Part shown: in pieces, positions 9,593 through 20,111 of the stretch | How positions within the stretch are numbered: the stretch's first letter is position 1 | Layout: each line of letters starts with the position of its first letter | From: Vibrio coralliirubri | GTDB taxonomy: Bacteria > Pseudomonadota > Gammaproteobacteria > Enterobacterales > Vibrionaceae | NCBI RefSeq assembly: GCF_024347375.1 | Contig: NZ_AP025470.1 | Coordinates: forward strand, 3,472,001 to 3,536,000 | DNA: 64,000 nt | Reading direction: 5' to 3' | Translations under genes and position numbers: made by a program | The notes under the pieces: generated by a model | What the model saw: only the letters and a program-made list of their open reading frames with translations | The model's database searches: none | What the model was told of the DNA's origin: nothing

Positions 9593-9729
9593 GAGCATAT
9601 TCGGGATTCGAGTAATCGAGATGCGAAGAGCTTAAAAGCAGATGCGGGATTCGATTCAGCGAAATTCGAAAAAACTAAGAGCAGTCACGGGATGCGAGTA
9701 ACCGAGATGCGAAAAGATTTAAAAGCAGC
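9593..9729 (+). repeat. 43-bp-period direct repeat array (cysE/envC)
   Basis: Three tandem units (9594-9636, 9637-9679, 9680-9723, the last 44 bp) of the family seen after gpsA, all in the forward orientation with no inverted arm. The array starts one base after the cysE stop and runs to the envC start, so it must contain the envC leader. Confidence 0.85.
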
Positions 9730-9737
9730 TGTTGATA

Positions 9738-10904
9738 ATGAATAAGAGCAAAATGACGATAATGATGAAACAAATTCGAGCCATTAGCCGGACTCTTCTG
9801 ATATCTGCCAGCCTTTGTGTTGCAATTTTGTCTACATCGTCATTTGCCGCCTCTCAGGGGGAACTGAAAGGCGTATCGAGTGAAATATTTCGCCAACAAA
9901 AAAACCTGTCCTCACAACAGAAAAAACTTGATAGCCTACAAGCAAGCCTCAAGAAACAAGAGCTATCCATCGCTTCGCTTGAAAAAGCGATTCTAGACAG
10001 TAAAAAGCAACTCAATACGGCTAATGCAAATATTGCTAACTTAGACACCAAGATTAAAGCGCTTACGGCTCAGAAAAAAGTCCATACCGATAAGTTAGAG
10101 CAACTGATTCAGACTTACTACATGACAAGTCGAGCCAAAGCGTCTTCTCACATCCTCAACACGGGTGTCGAAGAAGATCGTATCAGCCACTATTACCAAC
10201 ACCTTGCCAAAGCTCGCTCCGCAACAATCAAAACGATTGAACAAACTCAACTTGAGCTAGAAGAGAGCCATAAACAACGTCAACTTGAGCAAGAACAGAT
10301 AGCAACACTGCTAAAACAACAAACCACCAAGCGGGATACGCTAGCCAAAACCCAAACACAACGTAAGAAAACCGTTGGTAGCATCAAGAAGAACATCTCG
10401 GGTGACAAGAATTACTTGGCAGAGCTCCAGCGAAATGAAACTCGCCTCAAAGCTGAAATAGCGAAAGCCGAAAAAGCGGCTCGCGAGAGACGTAATGCTG
10501 TCCCTATGGATGGTTTAGCCAAACGCAAAGGTAAACTACCTTGGCCGATCAAAGACAAAGTTTTGCATAGCTATGGTTCAAGACAAACGGGTCAAGTTAA
10601 CTGGAAAGGCATGGTGATCAACGCCAAGTACGGTCAGCAAGTAAAATCCGTTTACTCAGGCACGGTGGTCTTTGCCGAGTATCTGCGAGGTTATGGTTTA
10701 GTGGTACTGCTTGACCACGGTAAAGGTGACATGACGCTCTACGGCTTTAACCAAGCACTTTTAAAGAAAGAAGGTGACAAGGTTAAAGCGGGTGAAGCCA
10801 TCGCACTTGCTGGTGACACTGGCGGCCAAACTCGCCCATCACTGTACTTTGAAATTCGCAGAAACAGCCAAGCTCAGAACCCGAAGAGTTGGTTGGTTAG
10901 GTAA
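9738..10904 (+). CDS. envC: Murein hydrolase activator EnvC (LytM/M23 domain)
   Basis: About 388 residues: a signal peptide (RTLLISASLCVAILSTSSFA), a long coiled coil (about residues 35-265, rich in Q, K and L) and a C-terminal LytM domain (KLPWPIKDKVLHSYGSR to the end). EnvC activates the amidases AmiA/AmiB at the division septum. Zn ligands look degenerate: the usual H-x-H is replaced (LLDHGKG present, but no HxxxD), as expected of a non-catalytic activator. The start is uncertain: ATG at 9738, 9753, 9762 and 9765 are all in frame; 9753 has AAGAG upstream. Confidence 0.88.
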   Translation: MNKSKMTIMMKQIRAISRTLLISASLCVAILSTSSFAASQGELKGVSSEIFRQQKNLSSQQKKLDSLQASLKKQELSIASLEKAILDSKKQLNTANANIANLDTKIKALTAQKKVHTDKLEQLIQTYYMTSRAKASSHILNTGVEEDRISHYYQHLAKARSATIKTIEQTQLELEESHKQRQLEQEQIATLLKQQTTKRDTLAKTQTQRKKTVGSIKKNISGDKNYLAELQRNETRLKAEIAKAEKAARERRNAVPMDGLAKRKGKLPWPIKDKVLHSYGSRQTGQVNWKGMVINAKYGQQVKSVYSGTVVFAEYLRGYGLVVLLDHGKGDMTLYGFNQALLKKEGDKVKAGEAIALAGDTGGQTRPSLYFEIRRNSQAQNPKSWLVR

Positions 10905-11145
10905 GAGCAGATGCGGGATGCGAGTAACCGAGATGCGAAGAGCATAAGAGCATAAGAGCAGATACGGGATGCGAGTAACCGAGATTCGAAGAGCTTAAAA
11001 GCAGATACAAGGTTAGAGTAAAACGTGACATGAAAAACGCTAGCCTCGTCGTCACTCGACCCTGCTTTTCGTTTACTCGTATCCCGTTACTCGAATCTGC
11101 TCTTTCCCGATCTTCGTTACCCGTATCTCGCTTACTCACATCTTT
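10905..11145. repeat. 43-bp-period repeat array with inverted arm (envC/tetR)
   Basis: Two forward units (10906-10948 and 10957-10999, separated by an 8-base AGCATAAG duplication), a partial third, then reverse-complement units from 11062 to 11145. It fills the whole gap between two convergent genes, touching both stop codons, so it may serve as a bidirectional terminator. Confidence 0.85.
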
Positions 11146-11784
11146 CTACTTAGAGTTCAACGCCCTTACACCATCTTCCAACAATGTCAGCTGTTCAAAA
11201 CCTTGAGCTGTTGCAATCGGTTTAACGGTCGCGATCATCTGCAACATCCCTTGATGTACCACTTGCTCAGTAATCTGGGCTTTTGGAGACATCGCCGATT
11301 GATAAGCTAACCAACCCGATGCGATCAAGTGAAGAGAAGTGACCATAGACTTCATTTCCGTATCCGTTGCTTTGAGCAAGTTCAACTCAACAAAGGCTCT
11401 CATAATATCCACAAGATTCGTTTGCAGCTTTTCTTGTACAGCCATGTAATCAAGGTGGAGTTTTTCATCACGTGACAATATTTCAGGTAGGTTCGCATAG
11501 AAGAATCGGTACTTCCACATCAGCGTGAAGATAGAATCTAAATAGCTCTTTAGTAGCGTCAGGCTTTCTTGCTGCCCTTGAATTGGAGTGAATCTTTCAA
11601 GTAACTCTGTCGAATAGAGAGTAAAGATATCACTGACAATTTCTTGCTTGTTGCGGAAGTGGTAATAGAGGTTGCCAGGGCTAATCTCAATATGTTCAGC
11701 AATATGATTGGTCGTAATACTACGCTCGCCGTGCTCATTAAAAAGCTCTAGTGCAGCGTAAACAATCTTGTCACGTGTTTTCAT
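11146..11784 (-). CDS. TetR/AcrR family transcriptional regulator
   Basis: A 212-residue repressor-type protein. The N-terminal helix-turn-helix is clear (KIVYAALELFNEHGERSITT, then HIEISPGNLYYHFRNKQEI at about residues 29-48). The C-terminal ligand-binding half has no recognisable specificity. It stands alone between envC and ugd on the opposite strand to envC; its target is unknown, and autoregulation through the 137-bp gap before ugd is possible. Not SlmA, which is encoded separately at 31451. Confidence 0.88.
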   Translation of the reverse strand: MKTRDKIVYAALELFNEHGERSITTNHIAEHIEISPGNLYYHFRNKQEIVSDIFTLYSTELLERFTPIQGQQESLTLLKSYLDSIFTLMWKYRFFYANLPEILSRDEKLHLDYMAVQEKLQTNLVDIMRAFVELNLLKATDTEMKSMVTSLHLIASGWLAYQSAMSPKAQITEQVVHQGMLQMIATVKPIATAQGFEQLTLLEDGVRALNSK

Positions 11785-11921
11785 TAGTAATTAGTATCCC
11801 TATCCGTTTAGTGGCTCAGTATATCGCCACTAAACGGATAGATCGAGCTGTTAACATCTGGTCGAATTAGCAAGCGCTAAAACTAACCATCTATCAAAGC
11901 TGCAATCAATCGCTACTGGAA

Positions 11922-13085
11922 TCAATCACTGCCAAAGAGGTCTCGCGTGTAAACCTTATCTGCAACATCTGCGATCTCTTCTACCATTCTGTTAGATACA
12001 ATCACATCCGATACAGCTTTGAACTCTTCTAGGTCGGAATAAACCTTCGAGTTAAAGAAATGTTCTTCTTCTAACACAGGTTCGAATACGACCACTTCAA
12101 TACCTTTAGCTTTCAAACGCTTCATGATGCCTTGAATCGAAGAAGCACGGAAGTTGTCTGAACCAGACTTCATGATCAAACGATAAATACCTACAATTTT
12201 AGGCGAACGCTTAATAATTGAATCCGCAATGAAGTCTTTACGAGTGCGATTCGCATCAACAATTGCACCGACAATGTTGTTTGGTACATCTTGATAGTTA
12301 GCTAACAGCTGTTTGGTGTCTTTAGGTAAGCAGTAACCACCGTAACCAAATGAAGGATTGTTGTAATGATTGCCAATTCGAGGATCTAAACCCACACCTT
12401 CGATGATCTGGCGAGAATCCAAACCGTGCGCTTCGGCGTAAGAATCGAGCTCATTGAAATAAGAAACACGCATCGCCAGATAGGTATTTGAGAATAGCTT
12501 TACTGCTTCTGCTTCTGTTGAATTAGTAAATAGCACATCTATATTCTCTTTTTCAGCGCCTTCAACCAGCAGATTTACAAACACTTTAGCTCGCTCAGAA
12601 CACTCACCAACAATAATGCGTGATGGGTGTAAGTTATCGTACAGGGCTTTGCCTTCGCGCAAAAACTCAGGTGAGAACATAACGTTTTCGCAGCTCAACT
12701 CTTGCTTAACGCGCTCAGTATAACCAACAGGTACCGTTGATTTGATCACCATGATGGCATTCGGGTTAACCATCATTACGTCACGAATCACTGACTCTAC
12801 AGAACTGGTATTAAAGTAGTTCGTTTTAGGGTCATAGTCGGTTGGAGTAGCGATAATTACAAACTCAGCATCTTTGTAAGCCGCTTTATCTGTTGTCGCC
12901 CTGAAATTCAGCGTCTTATTTGATAGAAAGTGCTCAATCTCACTATCAACTATTGGAGATTGCTTTTTATTAAGCATAGCTACTTTGTCTTCAACAATAT
13001 CAACCGCTACCACTTCATGGTTTTGGGCCAACAACATCGCATTGGATAAACCTACATAACCGGTACCCGCAACTGCAATTTTCAT
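11922..13085 (-). CDS. ugd: UDP-glucose 6-dehydrogenase
   Basis: A 387-residue NAD-dependent enzyme oxidising UDP-glucose to UDP-glucuronate, a precursor for capsule, LPS or lipid A sugars. The Rossmann motif GTGYVGL starts at residue 7, STVPVGYT lies mid-protein, and the catalytic cysteine is in YGGYCLPKD. Length equals E. coli Ugd. It is transcribed divergently from hldD with a 152-bp shared upstream region, placing it beside the LPS core cluster. Confidence 0.94.
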   Translation of the reverse strand: MKIAVAGTGYVGLSNAMLLAQNHEVVAVDIVEDKVAMLNKKQSPIVDSEIEHFLSNKTLNFRATTDKAAYKDAEFVIIATPTDYDPKTNYFNTSSVESVIRDVMMVNPNAIMVIKSTVPVGYTERVKQELSCENVMFSPEFLREGKALYDNLHPSRIIVGECSERAKVFVNLLVEGAEKENIDVLFTNSTEAEAVKLFSNTYLAMRVSYFNELDSYAEAHGLDSRQIIEGVGLDPRIGNHYNNPSFGYGGYCLPKDTKQLLANYQDVPNNIVGAIVDANRTRKDFIADSIIKRSPKIVGIYRLIMKSGSDNFRASSIQGIMKRLKAKGIEVVVFEPVLEEEHFFNSKVYSDLEEFKAVSDVIVSNRMVEEIADVADKVYTRDLFGSD

Positions 13086-13237
13086 GATAATACCTATAGT
13101 TTCTAGTGCTTACTGCGCACTTATTTAAGAGTAACCAGCTCATATCATACTCCGCTTAAGGAATTATTCCACTAGCCCACCTTTATCATTCCTTGCTATA
13201 CTCGCGGTAGTTTTATATTCAAAAGAGTAGGAAAAAT

Positions 13238-14179
13238 ATGATTATCGTAACTGGTGGTGCTGGCATGATCGGCAGCAATATTGTGAAAGCACTTAATGAC
13301 GCAGGCCACAACGATATTCTAGTTGTCGACAACCTCAAGGACGGTAAAAAGTTCAAGAACCTTGTAGACCTAGACATCACTGATTACATGGATCGCGACG
13401 ACTTCCTAACTCAAGTTATGGCTGGCGATGATTTCGGCCCTATTGAAGCTATTTTCCATGAAGGTGCGTGCTCGGCTACCACTGAATGGGATGGTAAATA
13501 CATGATGCTTAACAATTATGAGTACTCAAAAGAGTTACTGCATTACTGTGTTGAGCGTGAAATTCCATTCCTATATGCCTCTTCTGCCGCGACTTACGGT
13601 GAGACAGAGACTTTCATCGAAGAGAAAGAGTACGAAGGTGCATTGAACGTATACGGTTACTCTAAACAGCAGTTTGATAACTATGTTCGCCGCCTACAAG
13701 CAGACGCAGCGACTCACAACGAAACTCTGCCACAAATCGTTGGCTTTCGTTACTTCAATGTCTACGGTCCACGCGAGCAACACAAAGGCAGCATGGCATC
13801 GGTAGCCTTTCACTTAAACAACCAAATGAATGCTGGTGAAAACCCTAAACTTTTCGCGGGTAGCGAAACATTCAAGCGTGATTTCGTGTATGTCGGTGAC
13901 GTTGCAGCAGTAAACCTATGGTTCTTAGAAAGCGGAGTTTCAGGCATTTTCAACCTAGGCACCGGCAATGCTGAGTCTTTTGACGAAGTTGCAAAAGCCG
14001 TAATCAAGCACCATGGTAAAGGTGAAATCGAAACGATTCCTTTCCCTGAGCATCTAAAAGGTGCTTACCAAGAGTTTACTCAAGCTGACCTGACAAAACT
14101 TCGCGCCGCTGGTTGTGATATTGCATTTAAAACGGTAGCGCAAGGCGTTGCTCACTACATGAAAATTATAAATAAGTAG
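13238..14179 (+). CDS. hldD: ADP-L-glycero-D-manno-heptose 6-epimerase HldD
   Basis: A 313-residue short-chain dehydrogenase-type epimerase that makes the heptose donor for the LPS inner core. NADP-binding GGAGMIGSN starts at residue 6; the catalytic YGYSK and [12 protein letters not shown] blocks are present. AGGAAAA precedes the ATG. It opens the waa cluster; a 9-bp stem (14193-14218) follows its stop, so expression may be partly separate from the downstream genes. Confidence 0.95.
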   Translation: MIIVTGGAGMIGSNIVKALNDAGHNDILVVDNLKDGKKFKNLVDLDITDYMDRDDFLTQVMAGDDFGPIEAIFHEGACSATTEWDGKYMMLNNYEYSKELLHYCVEREIPFLYASSAATYGETETFIEEKEYEGALNVYGYSKQQFDNYVRRLQADAATHNETLPQIVGFRYFNVYGPREQHKGSMASVAFHLNNQMNAGENPKLFAGSETFKRDFVYVGDVAAVNLWFLESGVSGIFNLGTGNAESFDEVAKAVIKHHGKGEIETIPFPEHLKGAYQEFTQADLTKLRAAGCDIAFKTVAQGVAHYMKIINK

Positions 14180-14192
14180 CCTCATGTTAAGC

Positions 14193-14218
14193 TTAGGGGG
14201 ATACAACACTCCCCCTAA
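14193..14218 (+). terminator. Hairpin after hldD
   Basis: Perfect 9-bp stem TTAGGGGGA/TCCCCCTAA with an 8-base loop. No T run follows; instead three copies of CTTCTAA occur at 14221-14241. A terminator or mRNA-stability hairpin, probably leaky. Confidence 0.5.
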
Positions 14219-14359
14219 ACCTTCTAACTTCTAACTTCTAATATCAGCAATGCAAAACTAGATTAGTGCTGTGAGCAAGTATTCTATATACCTCCGAATA
14301 CAATAAAAATGTAAAGTGATATAGAAAAGCTAAGTAAATTTTAAGGTTAGTGATTTAAA

Positions 14360-15349
14360 ATGACAAAGCAACGTGATGACTTTGATCCAAAAGCTTACAA
14401 TCCTAGTTTTGGGCGGTCTTTTCTCGCACCTAAATTATGGGGAACGTGGTTAGCAGTAATATTTGCACTCCCAGTAGCCCTACTTCCATTACGCTTTCAT
14501 CAATGGTTAGCACGCATTATTGCTTTAAAGCTAGCTAAATCGAAAAAAGGCCCAGCTCATAGAGCTCGGGTAAATTTTGAGCTGTGTTTTCCGAACCTCA
14601 GTTTTCAAGAACGTGAACAACTAATTTACAAGACCCTATACACTGCTAGCGTCTTTGTACTTCGCTTTAGCTTACTTACTTTAAAATCGAAATCCTGGTT
14701 ACAAGAACAGTGTGAATTCATTGGGAAAGAAAACCTAACTAAGCACACTGATAACGGTGAAAATGTCATATTGTTAGTCCCACACTCATGGGCTATTGAT
14801 ATTCCAGCAATCATGCTTGCATCGATGGGTCTTCCTGTATCAGCAATGGCAAAAAAACAAAAAAACCCTGTGTCTGATTGGCTTATGCATCGCCAAAGAG
14901 TTCAATATGGCGGTCGTGTATATGAACGCTCGGGAGGAATAAAGCCATTTATCAAGTCTGTTAAAGATGGGTACTTGGGGTATTACCTACCAGATCAAGA
15001 CCATGGAGCTGAGCTTAGCGAGTTCGTTAGCTTTTTTAATACCACAAAAGCTACGCTGCCAGGGCTAAGTAAATTGGCTAGGTTGTCTAGAGCTAAAATC
15101 GTTCCACTGTTCGCCTCCATTAACCCTGCGACAGGAAAGTACTCATTAGAAGTATTACCCGCCCTTGAGCTACAAAGTGAGGAACAAGCGGACGCTCGAG
15201 CGATGAATAAAGCTATTGAAACGTTTGTTGAGCCAAAACCAGAACAGTACATGTGGATATTACAACTGCTTTACACTCAAAAAGATGGAAAGAATTTTTA
15301 CAACCTATTTAAACCGCGTTATAACATTGATTGGCAAATTAAGAAATGA
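14360..15349 (+). CDS. LpxL/LpxM-family lipid A late acyltransferase
   Basis: A 329-residue inner-membrane enzyme. The N-terminal hydrophobic segment (LWGTWLAVIFALPVALLPL) is followed by the catalytic H-x4-D motif in VPHSWAID (about residue 142), then GGRVYERSGG and YYLPDQDHG. The family adds the secondary acyl chains to Kdo2-lipid A. A second family member lies at 32081, so the two probably act at different positions; which is LpxM- or LpxN-like cannot be settled here. Its stop overlaps waaF by 4 bases (ATGA). Confidence 0.85.
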   Translation: MTKQRDDFDPKAYNPSFGRSFLAPKLWGTWLAVIFALPVALLPLRFHQWLARIIALKLAKSKKGPAHRARVNFELCFPNLSFQEREQLIYKTLYTASVFVLRFSLLTLKSKSWLQEQCEFIGKENLTKHTDNGENVILLVPHSWAIDIPAIMLASMGLPVSAMAKKQKNPVSDWLMHRQRVQYGGRVYERSGGIKPFIKSVKDGYLGYYLPDQDHGAELSEFVSFFNTTKATLPGLSKLARLSRAKIVPLFASINPATGKYSLEVLPALELQSEEQADARAMNKAIETFVEPKPEQYMWILQLLYTQKDGKNFYNLFKPRYNIDWQIKK

Positions 15350-16374
15350 AGAAAATATTAATTATAGGTCCATCTTGGGTCGGTGATATGGTGATGTCAC
15401 AATCATTGTATATTGTATTAAAACAACTGAACCCAGAAAGTCAAATTGACGTAATCGCGCCAAAGTGGTGCAAGCCAATCTTAGATCGTATGCCCGAAGT
15501 AAATAAAGCCATCGAAATGCCGATTGGCCATGGAGAGTTAGGCTTTTCCTCACGACGTAAAATCGGTAAGTCCCTTCGAGGAGAGCAATACGACCAAGCT
15601 TATATTCTTCCCAAATCAGCAAAATCAGCCCTAATACCATGGTTCGCAAACATCCCAATACGTACAGGGTGGAAAGGTGAGTTCCGCTACGGTTTATTGA
15701 ATGATATTCGAATAAATATGAAAGACTTCCAGTATATGGTCGAACGCTATGTTGCACTAGCTTATCCTAAAAATGGAAGTGATGAATCTCATGATTTGGG
15801 AGGACTAAGTTCATTACCCAAACCGAAGTTAATAATTGATAAAAAACAACAATTAGAGACTTTCACTAAATTTTCATTGAACACTCAACAGAATACGATT
15901 GGACTTTGTCCCGGTGCAGAGTTCGGGCCAGCAAAGAAATGGCCAACTAAAAAGTATGCAGAAGTTGCTCAGCACGCATGTAAATTAGGCAAACAAGTCT
16001 GGTTATTTGGATCACAAAAAGACGCCTCGACATGTAACGAAATTAAGTCTTTAGTCGATCCAGAACTACAGTGTCATATACAAGTCTTGGCAGGAAAAAC
16101 AACATTAATTGAAGCAGTTGATCTATTGGCTAACTGTGAGGTGGTGGTCAGCAATGATTCCGGGTTGATGCATGTAGCAGCTTCTGTTGGTTGTCATGTC
16201 ATTGGGATCTATGGGTCAACATCTCCAAGCTACACACCTCCACTGGCAAGCAAAGTTGATATCATCAGCATTGACATAGAATGCAGACCTTGTTTTAAGC
16301 GAGAATGTCCGTTAAAGCACTTAGAGTGCCTTAAGAACCTAAGTTCAAATCTAGTTATAGATAAAATACAATGA
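15346..16374 (+). CDS. waaF: ADP-heptose:LPS heptosyltransferase II (WaaF)
   Basis: A 342-residue GT9 enzyme adding the second heptose to the inner core. The N-terminal MKKILIIGPSWVGDMVMSQS, central CPGAEFGPAKKWP and late SNDSGLMHVAA blocks are those of WaaF. The C-terminus is cysteine-rich (RPCFKRECPLKH), also normal for WaaF. It overlaps the acyltransferase upstream and the ligase downstream by 4 bases each, so the three genes are one transcript. Confidence 0.93.
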   Translation: MKKILIIGPSWVGDMVMSQSLYIVLKQLNPESQIDVIAPKWCKPILDRMPEVNKAIEMPIGHGELGFSSRRKIGKSLRGEQYDQAYILPKSAKSALIPWFANIPIRTGWKGEFRYGLLNDIRINMKDFQYMVERYVALAYPKNGSDESHDLGGLSSLPKPKLIIDKKQQLETFTKFSLNTQQNTIGLCPGAEFGPAKKWPTKKYAEVAQHACKLGKQVWLFGSQKDASTCNEIKSLVDPELQCHIQVLAGKTTLIEAVDLLANCEVVVSNDSGLMHVAASVGCHVIGIYGSTSPSYTPPLASKVDIISIDIECRPCFKRECPLKHLECLKNLSSNLVIDKIQ

Positions 16375-17678
16375 CCTCAATGACCTATGCCCAAAAAATT
16401 TTTTCTAGTAAAAACTTTGAAAAAACATGCTTATTTTTCGTATATCTATATTCTTTAACCGTTGTACCTTTTGAACACATTGGTGAGGTATCAAGGAATA
16501 TATTGATAATATTATCTCTGCCTATTATTTTTATCCATCATAAAAGATTGTTAAAAGATCCTATGGTTATCTTATTAGGTCTTGCAATTGCAGCACAAAC
16601 TTTAAGCTGGGTAAATTCAATAATATATTTACCCGATTTTGCGAATCAAGCACCAAAAATTGATCGATTGGCGAAACTCTTTACGTTTATTTTTATCGCA
16701 TATTGGCTCAAAGGCAAAGAAAAAAGAACTTATATATTATGGTCACTTTTTACGGTAGGATTTATTATTGGATGTATTGTACATTCCGATTTTACAAATG
16801 AAATAACTAAAGCATTATCTGGACGTCGAGTCGACTTTTCGATCAAAAATGCCCAGTTCACGTCAATGTTTGCAAGTACTTGTTTACTTATTCTAGTGTT
16901 TTTACTTAGTAGAACTAAAAAGCTAAAAACAAACATCACCCGAGTTTTATCAATTTCAACTATACTATTGGCAATCGCTTTTTCTATATTTGTAATAATA
17001 GCGTCTCAATCAAGGCAGGCTTGGTTAACATTGATGATATGTATGTTAACGCTACCTCTTCTCCATATTATCGTCTATAAGTCGACCAATAAAAAAGCTG
17101 TGATATCTATATATTTGGTTCTTGTTATGGGTATTATTGCACTTAGTCAGATTGACTTCATAAAAAAAAGAGCGTTGAAAGAGCAAAATACATGGTATTC
17201 AATATTCTCAGGTAATGTAGATCATATACCTATGTCGAGTATCGGAATCAGGATGAATTCTTGGCTCGAAGCTAGTCAGTGGATAAAAGAAAGACCCATT
17301 TTAGGTAACGGACCAGAAGCTATAGGTCTTGTGATTCAACAATCAGAAAAATTCCAAGGTCGACTGAAAGGTTTTGGACACCTACACAATTATCACATTG
17401 AAGTCCTTGTATCTTATGGTCTCTTAGGCCTTCTCATTATTTATGCGATGTACTATTGGTTGGCGAAATCTTTACTGATTAGGCAGCAATTTGACAGCAA
17501 CATTAGATCATTTTCACTATTCTCTTTGGTCTTCATTACGTTTTGGGGGTGTATTAATTTTTTCGAAACATTTAACGGTAGGACTTATGGAGTTTTCACT
17601 CATAACATTATTTTCGCAGGTTTATATACATTTCACCTAACAGCTTCCATTACTAAACCCAAAAATAGAGATTTGTAA
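16371..17678 (+). CDS. O-antigen ligase family protein (WaaL-like)
   Basis: A 435-residue polytopic membrane protein with about 11 helices and one large periplasmic loop. The loop has the family features GIRMNSWLEASQWIKERPILGNG and HLHNYHIEVLVSYGLLG, including the conserved H-N motif. It probably joins undecaprenyl-linked O-antigen to lipid A-core. Wzy polymerases share the fold, but its place inside the core cluster, right after waaF, argues for WaaL. AT-rich compared with flanking housekeeping genes. Confidence 0.82.
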   Translation: MTSMTYAQKIFSSKNFEKTCLFFVYLYSLTVVPFEHIGEVSRNILIILSLPIIFIHHKRLLKDPMVILLGLAIAAQTLSWVNSIIYLPDFANQAPKIDRLAKLFTFIFIAYWLKGKEKRTYILWSLFTVGFIIGCIVHSDFTNEITKALSGRRVDFSIKNAQFTSMFASTCLLILVFLLSRTKKLKTNITRVLSISTILLAIAFSIFVIIASQSRQAWLTLMICMLTLPLLHIIVYKSTNKKAVISIYLVLVMGIIALSQIDFIKKRALKEQNTWYSIFSGNVDHIPMSSIGIRMNSWLEASQWIKERPILGNGPEAIGLVIQQSEKFQGRLKGFGHLHNYHIEVLVSYGLLGLLIIYAMYYWLAKSLLIRQQFDSNIRSFSLFSLVFITFWGCINFFETFNGRTYGVFTHNIIFAGLYTFHLTASITKPKNRDL

Positions 17679-17679
17679 A

Positions 17680-18843
17680 GTGAAAGTAGCTATAGTTGTA
17701 AACACATTAAAGATTGGTGGTATGGAAAGAGTCGCTATAAACCTTTCCGATGCTTATCAGAAGTCTGGGCATGATACACACTTGATTTATCTAAGAGATA
17801 AAAAAATAGTTTTACGTCCCAATGATAAAACTATACCTGTACACCTATTCAATCTAAAGAAGATAGTTTTGTCATCAGGCATAGGTTTTTTTTGGTTAAT
17901 TTTATCTAAAATATCCAATATCATTTTCCGTAAGAGCTTCTCCATCATTTTTGCTTACGCTGAAGCTATTGCATTTCGGTATGAATTAAATAAACTTGAA
18001 AAAAAACAAGGGAAATTTGATTTAGTCATATTTAGAGGGCAAGGAACATTTGAACACATCTGGCCTATAAAGGATTCTAGATTTGTTTTTGTTTGTGAGA
18101 ATGTTCAAGAGTTGAATCGATATAAAGGCTTATCTAAATGGGCGTTCAATAACTTATTTCATCAACGTAATGTTAGTTGCGTATCTAATGGAGCATTAAA
18201 TAGTCTTGAGCAACTCTGTGATGAATATGACATAGTCACAAAAAAAATGATCATGATAAATAACCCTAACAACCTTACTTTGATAAAAAACAAGTCTGTA
18301 AGTAAACCTCTACATAACAAACCTTTTATACTTGGTTTAGGTCGTTTGGTTCCGCAAAAAAATTTTTCCCTTCTAATCGAAGCCTATAAGTACTCTAGAG
18401 AGCACCTAGGTGTAACTCAAGACTTAGTTATCGTAGGTGAAGGTGAAGAGCGTGATGCTTTGGAGAAGTTAGTTGAAAGATTAGATCTAACGGATACAGT
18501 ACACTTTAAAGGTTTGCAAACGAACCCCTTTCCTTGGTACGAACAGGCAGAGTTGTTTGTACTCAGCTCCAAATTCGAAGGGTTGGGCATGGTTCTAATT
18601 GAAGCTCTTGCCTGCGGCACAATGGTTGTCTGTACTGATAGCAAGGGGGGAGTTAGGCAAATAATGCAAGGAAAGCTAGAGCCTTTCCTCGCCAAAGAAT
18701 CCCCAAAAGAATTAGCTCAAACTATAAAATCTGCGATGAATCACTCGTGGAACAAAGACTTCGATTTGTTTGTAAACAACACCTTGTATAGATTTGATGA
18801 CGAAAATATAGCAAAAGAGTTCCTGAGTAACTTTACAGAATAG
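17680..18843 (+). CDS. Glycosyltransferase family 4 (core or O-antigen)
   Basis: A 387-residue GT-B enzyme. The N-terminal KIGGMERVAINLSDA and the C-terminal GRLVPQKNFSLLIEA, FKGLQTNPFPWY and SKFEGLGMVLIEALACG blocks are typical of GT4; the E-x7-E motif lies in FEGLGMVLIEA. It starts with GTG one base after the waaL stop. The sugar it transfers is unknown; context suggests core oligosaccharide extension. Confidence 0.85.
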   Translation: MKVAIVVNTLKIGGMERVAINLSDAYQKSGHDTHLIYLRDKKIVLRPNDKTIPVHLFNLKKIVLSSGIGFFWLILSKISNIIFRKSFSIIFAYAEAIAFRYELNKLEKKQGKFDLVIFRGQGTFEHIWPIKDSRFVFVCENVQELNRYKGLSKWAFNNLFHQRNVSCVSNGALNSLEQLCDEYDIVTKKMIMINNPNNLTLIKNKSVSKPLHNKPFILGLGRLVPQKNFSLLIEAYKYSREHLGVTQDLVIVGEGEERDALEKLVERLDLTDTVHFKGLQTNPFPWYEQAELFVLSSKFEGLGMVLIEALACGTMVVCTDSKGGVRQIMQGKLEPFLAKESPKELAQTIKSAMNHSWNKDFDLFVNNTLYRFDDENIAKEFLSNFTE

Positions 18844-18851
18844 GATGTACA

Positions 18852-20111
18852 ATGATTAGAATACTCTACTGTTTTCTTCTTGTAATGCTGAGTCCACCTC
18901 TACTATTTGGGCTATATAGAAAACGCCCGAACAAACCAAAATTTGGAAAACGTTGGATAGAACATTTTGGCTTTGGTGATCATTTAGATTGCAAGCAACA
19001 ACCATTGTGGATACATACTGTTTCAGTCGGAGAAACTATCGCTGCTATACCTTTTATTCGCAAGCTAAAAGAACAAGAGCCGAACCTCCCAATAGTACTA
19101 ACCACTACAACCTCCACAGGAGCGGAGCAAGCGAAAAAACTAGGTACTCTTGTCATACATCGCTATATGCCTATAGATTTTGGTTGGTGTATCAAAAATT
19201 TCTTAAAGAGAGTAGGACCATATCAGTTGCTGATAATGGAAACTGAGCTCTGGCCAAACACTTTACACACGGTTCACAAAGCATCTATTCCTATAACAGT
19301 GATGAATGCCAGGTTATCTGAAAAATCTCTTAAAAATTACTCTTTATTCTCTTCTTTTTTCAAACAGCTAAGTAACAACTTATCTCTGATTATCTGTCAA
19401 CAGAATTCAGATAAAGATAGATTCTTACAATTAGGTGTTCCTGAACATAAACTGACAGTTGTAGGTTCAATTAAATATGACATTAATATCACAAAAGAAA
19501 CCATTGAACATGCGAATCAGCTAAGGAATAGGCTTGGTATAAACCGACCAATATGGATAGCTGCTAGTACACACAAAGGGGAAGATGAAAAAATTTTGAC
19601 TGCACATGAGTTTATTTGTAAACATCTAAAAGATGCGCTTCTTATATTGGTTCCTCGTCACCCTGAACGATTCGATGATGTTTTCGCTTTATGCAATAAG
19701 CTAAACCTAATTACGGTACGTCGCACTAAAAATGATATGGTCACCCAACGAACTCAGGTCTACCTAGCCGATACAATGGGTGAGATGCTGCCTCTTATCG
19801 GATGTGCTGACGTTTGTTTTATGGGTGGGAGCCTTTTAGGTGATAAAGTTGGAGGGCATAACATACTAGAACCAGCATCACTTCGGAAACCTATTGTTAT
19901 AGGCCCAAGCTATTTTAACTTTTCAGACATCGTAAACACCCTAAGAGATCGAGATGCCTGTATTATCACAACAGAAAAAGAATTAAAAAATAATGTAATA
20001 AACTTATTGTCCGACTCAGGGTATGCAACTAAACTCTCAAATAATGCAACTTGCTTTATAAAGACTCAGCAAGGTGCCATTCAACGAACATTAGATAATA
20101 TAAAACTATGA
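18852..20111 (+). CDS. waaA: 3-deoxy-D-manno-octulosonic acid transferase (WaaA/KdtA)
   Basis: A 419-residue GT30 enzyme that adds Kdo to lipid IVA, the first core step, at the inner membrane. Motifs: N-terminal anchor helix, WIHTVSVGE (about residue 53), METELWPN and the late GGSLLGDKVGGHNILEPA. In Vibrio and Haemophilus a single Kdo is added and then phosphorylated, which agrees with the nearby kdkA. Its stop overlaps the next gene by 4 bases. Confidence 0.95.
   Translation: MIRILYCFLLVMLSPPLLFGLYRKRPNKPKFGKRWIEHFGFGDHLDCKQQPLWIHTVSVGETIAAIPFIRKLKEQEPNLPIVLTTTTSTGAEQAKKLGTLVIHRYMPIDFGWCIKNFLKRVGPYQLLIMETELWPNTLHTVHKASIPITVMNARLSEKSLKNYSLFSSFFKQLSNNLSLIICQQNSDKDRFLQLGVPEHKLTVVGSIKYDINITKETIEHANQLRNRLGINRPIWIAASTHKGEDEKILTAHEFICKHLKDALLILVPRHPERFDDVFALCNKLNLITVRRTKNDMVTQRTQVYLADTMGEMLPLIGCADVCFMGGSLLGDKVGGHNILEPASLRKPIVIGPSYFNFSDIVNTLRDRDACIITTEKELKNNVINLLSDSGYATKLSNNATCFIKTQQGAIQRTLDNIKL

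Noticed and set aside
10897..11139. 80-codon minus-strand frame with repeated YSHPVSALMLL-type segments
   Set aside because: It is a translation of the 43-bp repeat array; the repetition comes from the DNA repeat and there is no ribosome site.
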